Below, one piece after another: positions 55,107 through 63,671 of a DNA stretch of 64,000 bases. The notes beneath the pieces are model-generated. The model saw nothing but the letters and a program-made list of their open reading frames with translations, had not been told where the DNA came from and did no database searches. Made by a program: the position numbers and the translations under genes. Source of the DNA: Algoriphagus sp. NG3 (GTDB lineage: Bacteria > Bacteroidota > Bacteroidia > Cytophagales > Cyclobacteriaceae); NCBI RefSeq assembly GCF_034119865.1, contig NZ_CP139421.1:2480001-2544000 (forward strand), read 5' to 3'. Positions within the stretch are counted from its first letter, which is position 1; each line of letters opens with the position of its first letter.

Positions 55107-56969
55107 ATGAAAGTTTCTTTGAGTTATCTTTTTCCAGTATTATTTGTAATACTAGTTATCCAAGCATGTACTGAGGATACAAATGATCCACTCCCCACCT
55201 TTGGAAAACTTGGCGGTCAGGTGACAGGCAGTTACGGTCAGCATCTAGAAAATGCCACTATAAAAATCAGTACTCCCAATTTCAATGCAGAGCTAAAAAC
55301 GAATGAATTTGGACGCTATTTATTTGAGGATCTGGCAACGGGAGATTACAAAATTGAAGTTTCAAAAGAGACCTTTATAGGAAAATCAGAAATGCTTTCA
55401 CTTCAGCCCAATGTGGTAAATGAAGCAGATTTTTCTCTTGAAGTAGGGGAAGAAATATTGATGGTGCCTGATTCCCTTATTAATGCCGGAGTTAAATCAG
55501 GAGTGTTTGAATTAAGAGTGTTATCGAATACCTCATGGACTATATCCTCAGATTCGGAGTGGGCATCACTTTCCAGTAGCGGGGGAAACGGTGACAGTAA
55601 ACTACTTGTCACCTGGACGGAAAACATGGCAGATTCTACCAAGACAGCTATTCTTACCTTAAAATCTGGAAAAATACAACAATCGATAAAGGTAATTCAA
55701 GCATCCGCTATAAAAATCATTGATACAAAGGGAATAGGAGGAAATCAGCTAGCATCAGACCCTCACTCAAAGGTAACAATCACCTTTAGCAGGCCTATAT
55801 CCTTGGTTCAGAGAATTGACCCTCTATTTAGGAACTGTCAAGGGGCATCATTTTCCCCTATCTTAAATTCAGACCGTACAGAACTAACTTTCACCTATTC
55901 TTGCGGTAGGCTGGGAATTAAATACCCTTTCACTATAGAGTTCTTAGATGATGAAAATAATTCTCATATAGAAAACTTTGATGTAGAGTTTTATGATAAG
56001 AAACTAGCTATAGATGGTATGGTGAGCAGTACGTATGCTGCTCCTAATGAAGATAAGTTATGGATCACAACGACGGCTCCTGCCAAGGTCTATAAAATAG
56101 ATATGAATAAATTTGAAATTGAAAAGGAGTTTAAATACACAGAGCTAGGCCCATATGAACATACGGTAACTTTAAACCCATACAATAATCTCTTGTATAT
56201 ATCAAATAGGGGGAAGCTGGACGTCTATAATCCGGAAACCGGCCAATTGGTAAAAAGTATAAGTCTCCCCAAACCTGAATACGATTTGTATTCAGACCAC
56301 TATGTATTCAGCATGGCTTTCAATAAAAAAGGTTTGGGTATTCTTTCTTTACGCCATACTGGCTCAAGTGGTGAAAAATGGGTCAAAATTGACAGTTCAA
56401 AAGACCATCTCATCAGCATTCCCGCAGAATATGGGTATGAAGAAGGGCAGTTTCATCAAGCGTTTTCAGTCTCCACATCAAATGATCAAAAAAAGCTAAG
56501 GTTTGTAGTGCCAGATGGAAACAACCGTGGATTTTATGAATCAAATGAAGCTCTGACTGAATTTACGGAGGCACTGTCTTTTGTAGGAGAGGCAGGTTTT
56601 AATAGTGCTGTGTATAGCAAAGCAGACGACAGAACTATTTTAGACTTACAAGATTTTTCAGTCATTGATGGAGACAACTTCTATAGGCTAGGTTATCTGG
56701 GTTATAGTAATATTGCATTTGAGTTTCTCTATAATACCACAAAACCATTGATTTATTGCGCGGCTATAGAAAGGGGAGCGTTTTTCATTTATGATTACAA
56801 ACAAAAAGAAATAACCCAACAGTATAGCTCTGGGGACTGGCGATATACAGGTGGGACATTAGACGGTAAGCACTTGATAGTGCGTCCCCATGATATGGAA
56901 TACAATGAATCTACAGATACGTTTGAATCTAACTTGCTATTATTTCTGACGGATGCTTTTTATAGGTAA
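55107..56969 (+). CDS. lipoprotein with CarboxypepD_reg-like, BACON and propeller domains
   Basis: From the preferred ATG at 55107 the protein has about 620 residues, with lipobox VIQAC (Cys about 20). A carboxypeptidase-regulatory-like domain (about 30-105, GGQVTGSYGQHLENATIKIS) is followed by a BACON domain (about 115-195, RVLSNTSWTISSDSEWASLS). A bacterial-Ig-like stretch comes next, then a C-terminal propeller (about 300-615, LWITTTAPAKVYKIDMNKFE, NNLLYISNRGKLDVYNPETG). BACON domains are often mucin- or glycan-binding. The longest frame begins at 54990 but its first 39 residues are not a signal peptide. It is divergent from two other propeller lipoproteins, suggesting a shared surface function. 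The ligand is unknown. Confidence 0.75.
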   Translation: MKVSLSYLFPVLFVILVIQACTEDTNDPLPTFGKLGGQVTGSYGQHLENATIKISTPNFNAELKTNEFGRYLFEDLATGDYKIEVSKETFIGKSEMLSLQPNVVNEADFSLEVGEEILMVPDSLINAGVKSGVFELRVLSNTSWTISSDSEWASLSSSGGNGDSKLLVTWTENMADSTKTAILTLKSGKIQQSIKVIQASAIKIIDTKGIGGNQLASDPHSKVTITFSRPISLVQRIDPLFRNCQGASFSPILNSDRTELTFTYSCGRLGIKYPFTIEFLDDENNSHIENFDVEFYDKKLAIDGMVSSTYAAPNEDKLWITTTAPAKVYKIDMNKFEIEKEFKYTELGPYEHTVTLNPYNNLLYISNRGKLDVYNPETGQLVKSISLPKPEYDLYSDHYVFSMAFNKKGLGILSLRHTGSSGEKWVKIDSSKDHLISIPAEYGYEEGQFHQAFSVSTSNDQKKLRFVVPDGNNRGFYESNEALTEFTEALSFVGEAGFNSAVYSKADDRTILDLQDFSVIDGDNFYRLGYLGYSNIAFEFLYNTTKPLIYCAAIERGAFFIYDYKQKEITQQYSSGDWRYTGGTLDGKHLIVRPHDMEYNESTDTFESNLLLFLTDAFYR

Positions 56970-56977
56970 GGTGGAGT

Positions 56978-57290
56978 TTGTGAATTGTAAAGTTTACCTA
57001 TCAACTAAGGGCAGTCGGGAGACTGCATTATCCACCGCACAAGCCTGCCTGCTGCAGGCAGGTCTGAAGACTTGCGCGAGCTGGTCTTCAAAACCCTATA
57101 GAAACAAAGCAATGCCGTAGGCATGGCAGATGTTGTAGCACCGGGTTTTAACCCGGTGTGAAAAAGACCAAAAGGCCATTGACCTTCCCGATATCGCTAT
57201 GCTCATCGGGACAGGCAGGACATGAAGCATAGTGATAACACGTAAATTTGTCCCGAGGAGGTCGGCAGCGTTTGTGAATTGTCAGATTAC
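56978..57290. repeat. composite palindromic repeat, copy D3 (rearranged)
   Basis: Just after the lipoprotein stop lies the tail module GTGAATTGTAAAGTTTACC with GCAGTC-GGGA-GACTGC. After a CCTGCCTGCTGCAGGCAGG palindrome (57045-57063) comes the head module: ATGCC-GTA-GGCAT (57112-57124), GCACCGGGTTTTAACCCGG (57137-57155), a CCCGATATCGCTATGCTCAT segment and CCCGAGGAGGTC. The order is circularly permuted relative to copies D1 and D2, as if two tandem units had been cut. The rest of the gap to 57431 shows another CCTGCCTTCCGGTAGGCAGG palindrome and no gene. Confidence 0.65.
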
Positions 57291-57431
57291 AAATCCCGGT
57301 TAGCACTATAGTGGTCTGTGGAGACCTGCCTTCCGGTAGGCAGGCACAGACCACGGAGACTATTGGAGCATAAGAAGCCGTTCGTGACACGAACGAAGGC
57401 GCAGAAATCCCCTGGGACACCTGGTCTGATT

Positions 57432-59024
57432 TTATATACTAAGCGAGATTGTCCTTTCGGCGTTTATCTGCTTCAGGAAGGCTTCATCGTGAGAGACCAC
57501 AATCAGCGTACCTTGATATTCACCGATAGCTGCGGTCAATATTTCTATGTTTTGGATGTCAAGATTGTTGGTAGGTTCATCCAAAATTATTATGTCAGGC
57601 GCAAGACTGTTGATGGTCAGGCAACAAAGCATCAGGCGCATTCTTTCTCCCCCGCTTAATGTGCCAGATGGTTTGTCCCAGTCATCCTTGCCAAATAAAA
57701 ACCGGTTAAGCCGGACTTTAATTTCGTGTTCCTGCATGGCCGAGATGTTGACCCCCTGTGCTTGCTCATACACATTGAGTTTATTGTCCAATAAGGAATA
57801 CTCTTGATCAATGTAAACCGACTTACTCTCTGCCCGGAATACAGACCCAATTTGCGGTTCTAAATCCCCTAAAATCAATCTTATTAACGTCGTCTTTCCC
57901 GAGCCGTTTTTACCCTTTAGAGCTATTCGTTCACTGCTTTTGATTTGAAAACTGAGTGGGTCCTTCCATAGTTTTTGGGAATGATAACCAAAATTAAGCC
58001 CTGTCGCCGTAAACAGAATTTTACCGCGGTGTAAACCAGAGTTATCAAAACCGAACTTTATTTTATCAATGTCTGGCTGTCTGGAACGAAGAGACTGCAA
58101 GTCTTTGGATAGATCACCAATTTTTTCCGTGTGCACACTTTTTAGCTTTGAAGTACTGTTTTCGGCATTGTTTCGCAAGGTATTCATCACAATCCTGGCA
58201 ACGCCTGATTTTTCTTGTTTCCTTTTGCCCCGGCTGTCCAATTTTTGTTGGCGTTCCGATGTTTCCCGTTCTTTTTCCTTTGCTTTACGCAATGCCTTTT
58301 CCTTGCTTTGAATATCAAGCTCCAGGGCATGACTTTCTATTTGCTTTTGTTCAGTGTAAAAATCATAATTACCACCATATACTTTAATACCGCTTTTATC
58401 CAATTCACAGACCGTATTCAACAAATTCAATAATTTTCTGTCATGGCTTACAATAACCAATGTGCATTTTGTGGTTTGAATGAATTCATACAACAGTTGC
58501 CTTCCTGAAATGTCCAGATGGTTGCTTGGTTCATCCAGCAAAACCAATTGTGGCTGGTGGATGAAGATTCCCGTCAGAAAAACTTTGGTTTTTTGGCCAC
58601 CACTCAATGATTTCAAGGGTAAGGACAGATCCAAATCCTGCAACTGCCAATGTGTCAAGGCTTCACGGCAACGCTCCTCCACCGTCCAGTCATCATTAAG
58701 TAAATTGAAATTTTCTACAGAAGTATTTCCGCTTAAAATCTGGCGCAGCGCATCTACCTTGTGGTCAACGCGCAATGCCTGTGCGACAGTCTGATGATTG
58801 TACTGCCCAAAAATCTGGGGCACATAATAAGGATCGGCGACTACGTTGAGCAGTCCGTCAGTTGGTTGCAGCTCCTTTGCGATAATTTGGAGGAGAGTAG
58901 ATTTCCCTACCCCGTTGTTACCTATTAAAGCTACTTTGTCTTGGTTATTTACCGTTAAATTGATGTCCGAAAACAGTAAATCTTTGTTGGGATGTATATA
59001 GGAAAGTTGCTGTAGTGTCAACAT
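57432..59024 (-). CDS. ABC-F family ATPase
   Basis: The 530-residue soluble protein has two ABC domains and no membrane segment. Walker A sites are GNNGVGKST (about 36-44) and GKNGSGKTT (about 373-381). Signatures are LSGGQKTKV and LSGGERMRL, and Walker B sites are LVLLDEPSNHLD and IIILDEPTNNLD. The charged, coiled-coil linker (about 225-320, EKALRKAKEKERETSERQQK) is the part that reaches toward the ribosomal P site in ABC-F factors. Family members either tune translation or protect ribosomes from antibiotics; which applies here is not decidable by eye. It is a single-gene unit with its own promoter-like box and a leader of about 110 bases containing a hairpin. It lies between repeat copies, so recent acquisition is possible. 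Confidence 0.9.
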   Translation of the reverse strand: MLTLQQLSYIHPNKDLLFSDINLTVNNQDKVALIGNNGVGKSTLLQIIAKELQPTDGLLNVVADPYYVPQIFGQYNHQTVAQALRVDHKVDALRQILSGNTSVENFNLLNDDWTVEERCREALTHWQLQDLDLSLPLKSLSGGQKTKVFLTGIFIHQPQLVLLDEPSNHLDISGRQLLYEFIQTTKCTLVIVSHDRKLLNLLNTVCELDKSGIKVYGGNYDFYTEQKQIESHALELDIQSKEKALRKAKEKERETSERQQKLDSRGKRKQEKSGVARIVMNTLRNNAENSTSKLKSVHTEKIGDLSKDLQSLRSRQPDIDKIKFGFDNSGLHRGKILFTATGLNFGYHSQKLWKDPLSFQIKSSERIALKGKNGSGKTTLIRLILGDLEPQIGSVFRAESKSVYIDQEYSLLDNKLNVYEQAQGVNISAMQEHEIKVRLNRFLFGKDDWDKPSGTLSGGERMRLMLCCLTINSLAPDIIILDEPTNNLDIQNIEILTAAIGEYQGTLIVVSHDEAFLKQINAERTISLSI

Positions 59025-59052
59025 AATTTCTTTCTTTAAAGAGTAAACAATC

Positions 59053-59080
59053 AGACAAACCTCCAGGCGGTTTGCTGTCT
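59053..59080 (-). promoter_or_regulatory. leader hairpin of the ABC-F gene
   Basis: CAAACCTCC (59056-59064) pairs with GGCGGTTTG (59066-59074) with one mismatch. The outer bases AGAC/GTCT also pair around a CT bulge, giving a stem-loop 30-55 bases before the start codon. ABC-F resistance genes are often controlled by ribosome-mediated attenuation in such leaders. No leader peptide was firmly identified. Confidence 0.4.
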
Positions 59081-59142
59081 TTAAATGCTACGAAGAAATT
59101 ATATTCTACATGAGATTACTTGTATTTCCTGTTTTGAGACTG

Positions 59143-59175
59143 CAAATATAAAGTATTATTTCACTCACTGACAAA
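59143..59175 (-). promoter_or_regulatory. Bacteroidota-type promoter of the ABC-F gene
   Basis: On the minus strand TTTG (59175-59172), a 21-base spacer and a perfect TATATTTG (59150-59143) match the TTTG / TAnnTTTG consensus. Transcription would start near 59135, about 110 bases before the ATG. Confidence 0.6.
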
Positions 59176-59205
59176 TCCAGCGGCATGTTCCTACCCCTCA
59201 GACCA

Positions 59206-59313
59206 GCCAAAAGTCCCCTGGGGACGGTACATATTCTTGCCAGCCGTTTCAACGGCTGGACTATGGATGACACCATGCACCATGGAAAAGTGCCAGAGGC
59301 ACGGGCGATATTA
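59206..59313. repeat. three-hairpin dispersed repeat, copy C
   Basis: It has GTCCCC-T-GGGGAC (59213-59225), CCAGCCGTTTCAACGGCTGG (59240-59259) and GTGCC-AGA-GGCAC (59290-59302), all well formed. This is the best-preserved of the three copies in the window. Confidence 0.75.
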
Positions 59314-59734
59314 TTTATAGGAAGCTCATTTTTAGTTTAGTAAAATATTCCATTTCAAAAAGCACTCAATATACCAGTGCGACAAAGAGCCATGTGACAC
59401 ATTGCCGGAATGGAAACTATGATTTGGAGTTTGGAATGCATCCCGAACAGTGGAATGTTTATCATCTATTGGGTTGGAAGAAATCACATGCCAATTGAAT
59501 GTGATCAACGTCTATTGCAAATCAATTATATCAATTATGAGCTGGGGATTTGCGCTAAAGCATGACCTGGGTTTGAGGATTCATTTTGTGGAATGGGCTA
59601 AAGCCAAATTCCAATTGATGCAGGGGGATTTTGTATTTGTCCTATTTATGGAAATGGGAGCCCCCCGCATTTGATGGTGATGAGGCTTAAATGGCATACG
59701 TAAAAAGCCTCTTTTACACACTGACTAGCCAAGA
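59314..59734. other. gene-free stretch with a further palindrome
   Basis: These 421 bases before the end of the GH26 gene have no supported gene. A plus-strand frame at 59450-59674 runs through a palindrome, GGAATGGGCT-AA-AGCCAAATTCC (59590-59612), and is better explained as another dispersed repeat. Confidence 0.4.
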
Positions 59735-60931
59735 TTATTCTACCACAACATTTTCGTTCATCGTGTACATGTCAGGTAGATCCTTACTGAAAATAGTAAA
59801 GGAACTGTTGTAAAACTCTTTAAAATCTTCAGCAGAACTATGCTGGATCCAAGGGCCATAATAATGAAAACCTTCCTGTCCTGGGTCATATTTATTTCTC
59901 CAAACGATCACCATGGAAATGTTTTTCCCGAGAATAGGTGTAAGGATTTCTTTGGTCCAATACTTGGCATATTCATTTCCTGAATTGTCACGGACTCCCT
60001 CGATCCCGGTCTCCGTAACTCCCACAGGTTTCATCTTAACTTTCCCCAAGGCTGTCAAGTTACTTACATTGGTAGCAAGTGACTGAGTGTTGGTACCATG
60101 ATAGCTATCCATTCCTATGAAATCCACGTACTCATCCCCAGGCCATCTGAACAACAGCCTTTCGGTGGTACTCGGGCCATCTAGCTGGGGTGAAATAGCA
60201 AAAATAAGGTTATGTACCTGCTTTTCTTTGGTTAAATAATCTACGGTAAACTTCCAGAAATCTATAAATTCGGAAGATGTAGAAGCGCTACTTCCCCACC
60301 AAGACCAAGTCTGGGTATGTTCATGGTAAGGCCTGAAGATCACAGGAATCAAATCCCCCTCAGCATCTTCCAGTTCTCCCATAAAAGTTGCCAATCTGTC
60401 CAACCAAACCTTATATTTAGCATTGGTGGCGCTACCCTCGGTAATAATTTCCTTGACCACCTGATTGCTGGAATTATCCCAGGAATCGCCTCCAGTCAAT
60501 GGATTATTAAGATGGGCACATGCAGTAATAACCTCTCCTCTTCTGCGGGCTTCCAAAATCGTACGCTTCCGGTCAGCGTTTAAATCACTGCTGGCATGAC
60601 GGTCGTCCATGATCTCTGCAAAATCCAAACTATAGACCCCAGGATAGTCTCCTACTATTTCTTTGGTATCAGAGCGGTCTTGATCTTTATACCACATCCT
60701 TCCATAAAGCAAATCATCGTGGTGTCCGAACATAAAACCTTTAGATTGAAGTATCCAAAGATTTGAGTACAGTGCCTTTGTCTTTTCGGTAGCATCCTTG
60801 TCTGCCAGAGAAAGTACAACCTTTTCGGGTAGCTCTTGATCCCCTGGAGGGTTAGCCTGGGGTTGTTCAGCCGAACTGCAGCTTACATTTGACAGGAGAA
60901 TAATGGCGTATAGTATTGTTGATAGTTTCAT
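59735..60931 (-). CDS. GH26 family lipoprotein, probable endo-beta-1,4-mannanase
   Basis: From the preferred ATG at 60931 the protein has about 398 residues and begins MKLSTILYAI with lipobox SNVSC (Cys18). The GH26 barrel shows FMFGHHDDLLYG, the acid/base motif RPYHEHTQTWSWWG (Glu204) and the nucleophile motif VGVTETGIEG (Glu307), plus FIGMDSYHG. GH26 retaining enzymes mostly cut beta-1,4-mannan; a minority act on beta-1,3-xylan or mixed glucans. As a surface lipoprotein it would produce mannooligosaccharides for the SusC/SusD pair encoded upstream. It is the last gene seen of that locus, about 250 bases after the putative binding-protein gene. The frame to 61060 would add 43 residues unlike a signal peptide. 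Confidence 0.88.
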   Translation of the reverse strand: MKLSTILYAIILLSNVSCSSAEQPQANPPGDQELPEKVVLSLADKDATEKTKALYSNLWILQSKGFMFGHHDDLLYGRMWYKDQDRSDTKEIVGDYPGVYSLDFAEIMDDRHASSDLNADRKRTILEARRRGEVITACAHLNNPLTGGDSWDNSSNQVVKEIITEGSATNAKYKVWLDRLATFMGELEDAEGDLIPVIFRPYHEHTQTWSWWGSSASTSSEFIDFWKFTVDYLTKEKQVHNLIFAISPQLDGPSTTERLLFRWPGDEYVDFIGMDSYHGTNTQSLATNVSNLTALGKVKMKPVGVTETGIEGVRDNSGNEYAKYWTKEILTPILGKNISMVIVWRNKYDPGQEGFHYYGPWIQHSSAEDFKEFYNSSFTIFSKDLPDMYTMNENVVVE

Positions 60932-61183
60932 TGAATTATAAGTAAGTGTAATCGTAAGTATGATTATGGGATATCCTACTTTTAGAAATAAAGATTTTGC
61001 CTCTCTGATATCTCCTCCTTGACATGCCAATTCGGGAGACAGTGACACCCTATTCATCAATATGAATGAATTCCTGTCTTTTTCTGACGTTTTGAAAATT
61101 CAGCGGATATTCCAGTATTATTATTTAAAAAGAAAGAAAATTCCCCAAGCCAATAAAACTGACCTGGAGAACTTTACAGCATG

Positions 61184-62152
61184 TTATTCCACTTTTTCTA
61201 GATCAATCCAGAATCTCCGTGGGCGCTTGATAAACTTATCGTAATCGCTATAGATGCTGTTCCAATCATCCGTACCATTCAGGTTGAAAGAAAAGGCATA
61301 GTTATCCACTGTTTTTGAATAGTCATTACCTAAACTTTCGGTCACTGGTCCTTCTACAAACCTACCAGTAGATGTAGTACCATCCGCAAAAGTGAAAGTC
61401 ACCATGCCAGTAGCATAATTCCTTGACCACTTACCTGTCCCCGTAGGAATTTTCCTATAGAAATTATTGACATCCGTAGCAGGATAACTTCCGAAAGCTA
61501 CCTGTTGGAAGTCCGCGAATAATCCATCAGCGCCCGCATCATTTACTAGTGTACCAAAACTGTTACCCTCCTCAGTAAATCCTTCCAGCTCAATTGTAAG
61601 TGTATTGTCCAGTTCGGCTGCTGGTCCACCTGAAGGAAGCCAAACCCAAGGTTTTTCAGTCATCGGAAGTACTCCACCCCCACCATATTCAGGACCTGTC
61701 CCTCCAAAAACGACCAAATTATTGAGCTTGTAGGTACCTATGATTGTTTCTTCAAAAGCTTCTGCTATTACAGTATATTCCCGCATTTTTCCTGTAGGAG
61801 AAGTGACCTTTATCTTTGCGCTACTCGATTCATTTTCAAAATCCAGTGCATCACCTGTTTTTACATCCGCTTCTGCACCATAAGAAAGTACAAGGGATAT
61901 GATTTTGATATTACTCATCTCTGCCATCGCACCGGTGTTAATTCCCAGATGGATAATACCTGATCGGTCATCTACTCTGGTGATTGTTTCCTTACCTACC
62001 TGATTTTCAAATTTAAGGGTAAGAATACTCCGCTCATTGTTCCAGTTACCTGATTCAAATTCATCAAATGGATTGATGGCGCAGGATACCTGCAGTAAAA
62101 TCGCAACTAATGGTAAAAGTTTAAGGTTAAATTTTTTCATCGATTTAGACAT
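61184..62152 (-). CDS. putative surface glycan-binding lipoprotein of the mannan locus
   Basis: The 322-residue protein has a lipobox (LLQVSC, Cys about 24). An N-terminal Ig-like domain occupies about 40-135 (ILTLKFENQVGKETITRVDD, through SPTGKMREYTVIAEAF), a pattern found in DUF5018-like domains of Bacteroidota lipoproteins. A C-terminal beta-sandwich with many aromatics follows (PWVWLPSGGP, GTGKWSRNYATGMVTF, RFWIDLEKVE). It starts 12 bases after the SusD gene and precedes GH26, the position normally held by a SusE/SusF-like or surface glycan-binding protein. No direct homology to SusE was seen, so the role is inferred from position and architecture. Confidence 0.7.
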   Translation of the reverse strand: MSKSMKKFNLKLLPLVAILLQVSCAINPFDEFESGNWNNERSILTLKFENQVGKETITRVDDRSGIIHLGINTGAMAEMSNIKIISLVLSYGAEADVKTGDALDFENESSSAKIKVTSPTGKMREYTVIAEAFEETIIGTYKLNNLVVFGGTGPEYGGGGVLPMTEKPWVWLPSGGPAAELDNTLTIELEGFTEEGNSFGTLVNDAGADGLFADFQQVAFGSYPATDVNNFYRKIPTGTGKWSRNYATGMVTFTFADGTTSTGRFVEGPVTESLGNDYSKTVDNYAFSFNLNGTDDWNSIYSDYDKFIKRPRRFWIDLEKVE

Positions 62153-62164
62153 TTTGGGCTGCTG

Positions 62165-63658
62165 TTAAAGTGATTGGTTAAGATCAATTTCAATCTGTGG
62201 CAAGGGATAAAAAGCCACTTCCTCATCAGTCAAGCCCACAGCTACATCGACCAATTTATTGACTCTGTTAAACCGACGTAAATCATACATGCGGTTTCCT
62301 TCAAACATCAACTCCCAGCTCCGCTCATTCCATACCGCCTCTCTGAAATCTTCTTTGGATAAGCCAGGGGCCAGATCTCCGAGACCAGCACGGTTACGGA
62401 TATAGTTCACCAGTTCATAAGCCGCGGCATTAGGGCCGGCTGATTCAGCATAGATCAGGGCTACGTCAGAAAACCGAATCAAAAAAGGCTTGGTACTGGT
62501 CTTATCCTGTATGTAATGGGGATCCACATACTTTCTGGAAAAACGATAAGGTATAGCTCCGGGAAAAGAAGCGATTTCTTCACCTGAATCATCATACACG
62601 GTAGATACCAGCAATTCATTTCTTCTCTTGTCAGCCTCATCAAATGTGTCGTAGAATGACTCTTTAGTCTGGAAAACACTCCATCCGTCATGAGATTCGG
62701 TAAAGGTCCCATCTCCATTATCCAAATAGATGGCCGCACCGGCTATGTAGGGTATAAACAATTTTGAAATCTTCGAGTAATCCCCCTCGATGATCCCACT
62801 TCTGTCCATTGACATGAGGAATATGTGTTCAGGCCCTGTAGGCTGATCCACATCATAAATATCAAGCAACTTGTCATCAAATCCGTAGATATTCTGTCCG
62901 CTTACCACTTCATTTGCATAATAGGCGGCACTGTCATACATGGCATCCACGTTTCTTCTACTGGCAGAATATTGGGGAACATTGTGCTGCATGGAAGAGG
63001 CTATGTGTAAGTACACTTTTGCGGCGAGTGCCTGTGCGGCCGCTTTATCCGCCCTTCCTGTTGCTCTGTTAATTTCCAATAGCTCAATTGCATTTCTGCA
63101 ATCTGCAAGAATAAGGTCAAAAACCTGATCGAGGTCTTCCGCCAGAGGAGCAGAAGTCTGATTTAGCGTACCCACAAAAGAGGTGTGAATAGGTACCCTT
63201 CCAAAATTACGGGCAAGGTTAAAATAACTCCAAGCTCTTAGAAAATGTGCTTCCCCCAAATATTTCCCCTTGGCACTTTCTTCGATTACAGAACCAGGGA
63301 TCACGTCCAGAATTGCATTGGTTCTGTTGATCGCTATATAGGCATATTTAAAGAAATTCACCAAACTGTTGTTGGTTGGGAAGTTGGCAGTCTTCCAATT
63401 GTTCAAATCCTGGGCATCAGGGCCTTCATCAGCTTTTGGGTTACATTCATCAGAGGGCATGTCACCCAGCATGAACACCGTCCTGGAATATTCCAGAAAT
63501 GTCAAGGCATCATAGGCATAACTTATTGCCGCTTCCGCATCTTCCACCGAATTGTAGAAATTGTCTTCCGAATAAAAGCCATAGGGCTCTTCGCTTAGGT
63601 CACAGGAATTGATGGATACTAGTCCAATTGTAAGTAGTATATAATGATATATTTTCAT
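62165..63658 (-). CDS. SusD/RagB family lipoprotein of the mannan locus
   Basis: The 497-residue protein has a lipobox (SINSC, Cys about 19) and mature start DLSEEPYGFYSEDNFYNSVE. Family features are YAYIAINRTNAILDVIPGSV, GEAHFLRAWSYFNLARNFG, the C-terminal DVALIYAESAGPNAAAYELV, NERSWELMFEGNRMYDLRRF, and an ending PLPQIEIDLNQSL. It lies 13 bases after the SusC gene and 12 bases before the putative binding protein. It should deliver mannan-derived oligosaccharides to that SusC. Confidence 0.93.
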   Translation of the reverse strand: MKIYHYILLTIGLVSINSCDLSEEPYGFYSEDNFYNSVEDAEAAISYAYDALTFLEYSRTVFMLGDMPSDECNPKADEGPDAQDLNNWKTANFPTNNSLVNFFKYAYIAINRTNAILDVIPGSVIEESAKGKYLGEAHFLRAWSYFNLARNFGRVPIHTSFVGTLNQTSAPLAEDLDQVFDLILADCRNAIELLEINRATGRADKAAAQALAAKVYLHIASSMQHNVPQYSASRRNVDAMYDSAAYYANEVVSGQNIYGFDDKLLDIYDVDQPTGPEHIFLMSMDRSGIIEGDYSKISKLFIPYIAGAAIYLDNGDGTFTESHDGWSVFQTKESFYDTFDEADKRRNELLVSTVYDDSGEEIASFPGAIPYRFSRKYVDPHYIQDKTSTKPFLIRFSDVALIYAESAGPNAAAYELVNYIRNRAGLGDLAPGLSKEDFREAVWNERSWELMFEGNRMYDLRRFNRVNKLVDVAVGLTDEEVAFYPLPQIEIDLNQSL

Positions 63659-63671
63659 GGTTGTGTGCTTT

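Noticed and set aside
57148..57420. A 90-codon minus-strand frame after the ABC-F gene
   Set aside because: It consists of repeat D3 and a palindrome, with Cys/Pro-rich translation typical of non-coding hairpins.
59450..59674. A 74-codon plus-strand frame near 59.5 kb
   Set aside because: It crosses a palindrome of dispersed-repeat type and has no family-like pattern.
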